Below are positions 60,901 through 64,000 of a stretch of 64,000 nt of DNA, one piece after another. The stretch's first letter is position 1; every line of letters begins with the position of its first letter. Source of the stretch: JADJPO01 sp963724535 (GTDB lineage Bacteria; Actinomycetota; Actinomycetes; Actinomycetales; Kineosporiaceae); contig CAVRVD010000011.1 of assembly GCA_963724535.1 (NCBI GenBank), forward strand, positions 310,001-374,000, given 5' to 3'. Both the position numbers and the translations under genes were made by a program. A model generated the notes under the pieces. It was not told the DNA's origin. It worked only from the letters and a program-made list of their open reading frames with translations, and made no database searches.

Positions 60901-61931
60901 CAAGACTCCCGGCGCGCCCTGGCGATCAGTTCGGCACGTACGTCCTGGTCCTTGGTGGCCGAGGCGAACTCCTCCAGCGCGTCCCTGGCCGCACCGTCGA
61001 GCCGTTGCGGCACGGCCACCTGGACCGTGACCAGCAGGTCGCCGGTGTGCTTGCTGCCCTTGACCCCACGGCCTTTGACCCGCAGCACCCGACCACTCGG
61101 CGTCCCCGGGGCGACCTTGAGCCGAACCGTCGAACCGGCCGGGGTGGGCACCTCGATCTGGGCGCCGAAGACCGCCTCGGAGAAGGTGACCGGCACCGTC
61201 ACCTTGACGTTGTGACCCTCCAGGGCGAACACCGGGTGCGGCGCCACGTGCACGGTGACGACGAGGTCCCCATTCTCGGCACCGGCCTCCCCCGGACGGC
61301 CCTTGCCGCGCAGCCGGACCTTCTGCCCTTCGCGCACCCCTGCCGGGATCCGCGCGGTGATGGTGCGCCCACCGGACTGCGGGTCGTCGACGCGCAGGTT
61401 CAGCTGCGCGCCATCCATCGCCTGCGCGAAGGTGAGGTTGACCTCGGCCGACAGGTCGGCGCCCCGCTGCGGACCGCGCGGCGAGCGGTAGCCCGAGCCG
61501 GGCTGCGGGCCGCCGAAGATCCCGCCGAACAGATCCTCGAGGTTGACCTGCGGACCGCCCGAGGTGGTCGTGTACCGCACGCCCTGCGGTCCGGCACCGC
61601 CCATCCCCGCACCCGTCTGGCCAAACAACCCGCCGAGCAGGTCCTCGAAGCCGGCAGCGCCGCCCGGCGCCCCGGCGGTGAACCGGGCGCCGCCGCGGGA
61701 CATGGCCCGGATCGCGTCGTACTGCTTGCGCTGCTCGGGATCGGACAGCACGCCGTAGGCCTCGCCGATCTCCTTGAACCTCTTCTCGGCGGCAGGGTCG
61801 TTCTGGTTGGCGTCGGGGTGGTGGGTCCGGGCCAGCTTGCGGTAAGCCTTCTTGATCGTTTCGGCGTCCGCGTCAGCAGGCACGCCGAGGACGGTGTAGA
61901 AGTCCTTCTCGAACCAGTCCTGTCCGGCCAT
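60900..61931 (-). CDS. dnaJ: DnaJ co-chaperone lacking the zinc finger
   Basis: 343 residues. J domain (residues 8-75, HPD in THHPDANQND), Gly/Phe-rich linker (80-150) and a DnaJ C-terminal substrate domain. The CxxCxGxG zinc-finger repeats of canonical DnaJ are absent and there is no Cys cluster at all, so it is a type II (CbpA-like) co-chaperone. Operon position between grpE and hspR shows that it serves the main DnaK. Confidence 0.92.
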   Translation of the reverse strand: MAGQDWFEKDFYTVLGVPADADAETIKKAYRKLARTHHPDANQNDPAAEKRFKEIGEAYGVLSDPEQRKQYDAIRAMSRGGARFTAGAPGGAAGFEDLLGGLFGQTGAGMGGAGPQGVRYTTTSGGPQVNLEDLFGGIFGGPQPGSGYRSPRGPQRGADLSAEVNLTFAQAMDGAQLNLRVDDPQSGGRTITARIPAGVREGQKVRLRGKGRPGEAGAENGDLVVTVHVAPHPVFALEGHNVKVTVPVTFSEAVFGAQIEVPTPAGSTVRLKVAPGTPSGRVLRVKGRGVKGSKHTGDLLVTVQVAVPQRLDGAARDALEEFASATKDQDVRAELIARARRES

Positions 61932-61988
61932 CGGGCGCCCCTCCTCTCGCAGTCCGTACCGAACCTGTTCTCCGGAAGTCGATCACAC

Positions 61989-62749
61989 TCAGCCCACCGG
62001 GTCGGCCACAGCCACCCGGGCTGCTCGCAGCACCCGCTCCTTGGCCCGGTAGCCCGGCTGCAGCACCTGGACGACGGTGGTCGTCGTGGTCCCCTCGGCC
62101 AGCTCGGCCGCGGTGTGCATCAGCGCCTCGTGCACGGTGGGGTCGAACGGCTCGCCGACCTCGCCGTACCGCTCCAGCCCGAACCGGGCCAGCGTGCCCT
62201 CGAGCTTGTCGGCGATCGCAGCGAACGGGCCGTCCTCCAGGTCACCGTGCTGGCGGGCCAGGTGGACGTCGTCCAGCACCGGCAGCAGTGCCTCCAGCAC
62301 GCCGGCCACCGCCATGTCGCGGGCCACCTCGCGGTCGCGCTCGACGCGTTTGCGGTAGTTGACGTACTCGGCGTTGAGCCGCTGCAGATCCTCGAGCCGT
62401 TCGGCGGCGAGCTGCTGAGCGGCGGCAACCGACTCCGCGGACTCCGCGGCGGGTCCGGCAGTGCCGGCGGGGCCGTGCGCGGCCGAACCGGCGCCGGGCA
62501 CGTCAGCGGACGAGCCGGGCTGCGGGGCCGGCGAGTCGGCGTAGGCCTGGCGGACCTTGCCGGTCTGCGGGTCCAGCCGCCGCCGGTCACGCACGACGGG
62601 TCCCTGAGGCTCCTCCTGCGTCGCCGCTTGCTTTGCCGGGGGTGGACCGGCCGGCCGCTCCGGCTGCTGCGGCTGGGCCGCAGCGTCCGGGGCGGGACCG
62701 GTGACCGGGTCGGTGACGCCGTCCAGCGGTGTGCTGGTCGGTTCGGTCA

Positions 62750-62750
<1 letters not shown>
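61989..62750 (-). CDS. grpE: GrpE nucleotide exchange factor
   Basis: 253 residues. A disordered Pro/Ala/Gln N-terminal tail of about 110 residues precedes the helical dimer (LQRLNAEYVNYRKRVERDRE) and beta-wing domain (GEPFDPTVHEALMHT, VVQVLQPGYRAKERVLRAARVAV). The ATG at 62750 overlaps the dnaK stop (TGATG). Confidence 0.95.

Positions 62751-64000
<1,250 letters not shown>

Overview
The window is high-GC DNA with frequent GTG starts, start-stop overlaps (ATGA, GTGA, TGATG) and several promoters of the form TANNNT placed 6-7 bases before a GTG start, which suggests leaderless mRNAs. With the dnaK-grpE-dnaJ-hspR operon, LigD-type and Ku end-joining genes and a TipA-like regulator, this points to an actinobacterium (Actinomycetota). 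The order cannot be fixed from sequence alone. The series purA, DUF3151, fba, dedA, trmH, pyrE, clpB, hspR-dnaJ-grpE-dnaK over the right-hand 27 kb is recognisably the conserved neighbourhood seen, for example, in mycobacteria; accessory genes are inserted into it.

Layout. 1-10.2 kb: an exopolysaccharide locus (flippase, Wzy-like polymerase, Wzz-like co-polymerase, four glycosyltransferase-type genes and two GH26-like hydrolases). 10.4-14.3 kb: a matrix-protein locus with a secreted TasA/camelysin-like protein, a SipW-type signal peptidase, a membrane-anchored TasA-like protein and a membrane diguanylate cyclase. Together these two blocks look like one biofilm-matrix region under c-di-GMP influence. 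14.4-25.4 kb: housekeeping and stress genes (purC, purD, an SRPBCC protein, a TipA-like MerR regulator, a secreted trypsin-like protease, a class III aminotransferase, an IspD-like nucleotidyltransferase, a glutamine amidotransferase and a split end-joining set LigD-Pol, ligase and Ku).

25.4-37.2 kb: the most interesting block, a small nonribosomal cluster. A phosphopantetheinyl transferase diverges from sbnA, a protein with two carrier domains fused to a Pls-type (epsilon-poly-L-lysine synthetase-like) terminal membrane domain, an adenylation-carrier-thioesterase NRPS, a SyrP-like Fe(II)/2-oxoglutarate oxygenase, and sbnB. SbnA and SbnB make L-2,3-diaminopropionate (Dap), so the cluster is predicted to build a Dap-derived oligomer or polymer with a synthetase split into two proteins. 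No full condensation domain is present. The 3' end of sbnB carries an apparent one-base deletion.

37.2-64 kb: the conserved backbone plus insertions: an Lrp/EamA pair, GGDEF-EAL protein, SDR, exonuclease III, Usp and AGCS transporter, a GIN-domain lipoprotein beside a fused sensor kinase-response regulator, an IS110-family element, clpB with a HAIR-like HspR operator, a class A beta-lactamase-fold protein, and the hspR-dnaJ-grpE-dnaK operon running off the right edge. Intergenic DNA at 43.5-43.8 kb holds two related long hairpins and a four-copy 18-bp tandem repeat. No rRNA, tRNA or CRISPR array was seen.
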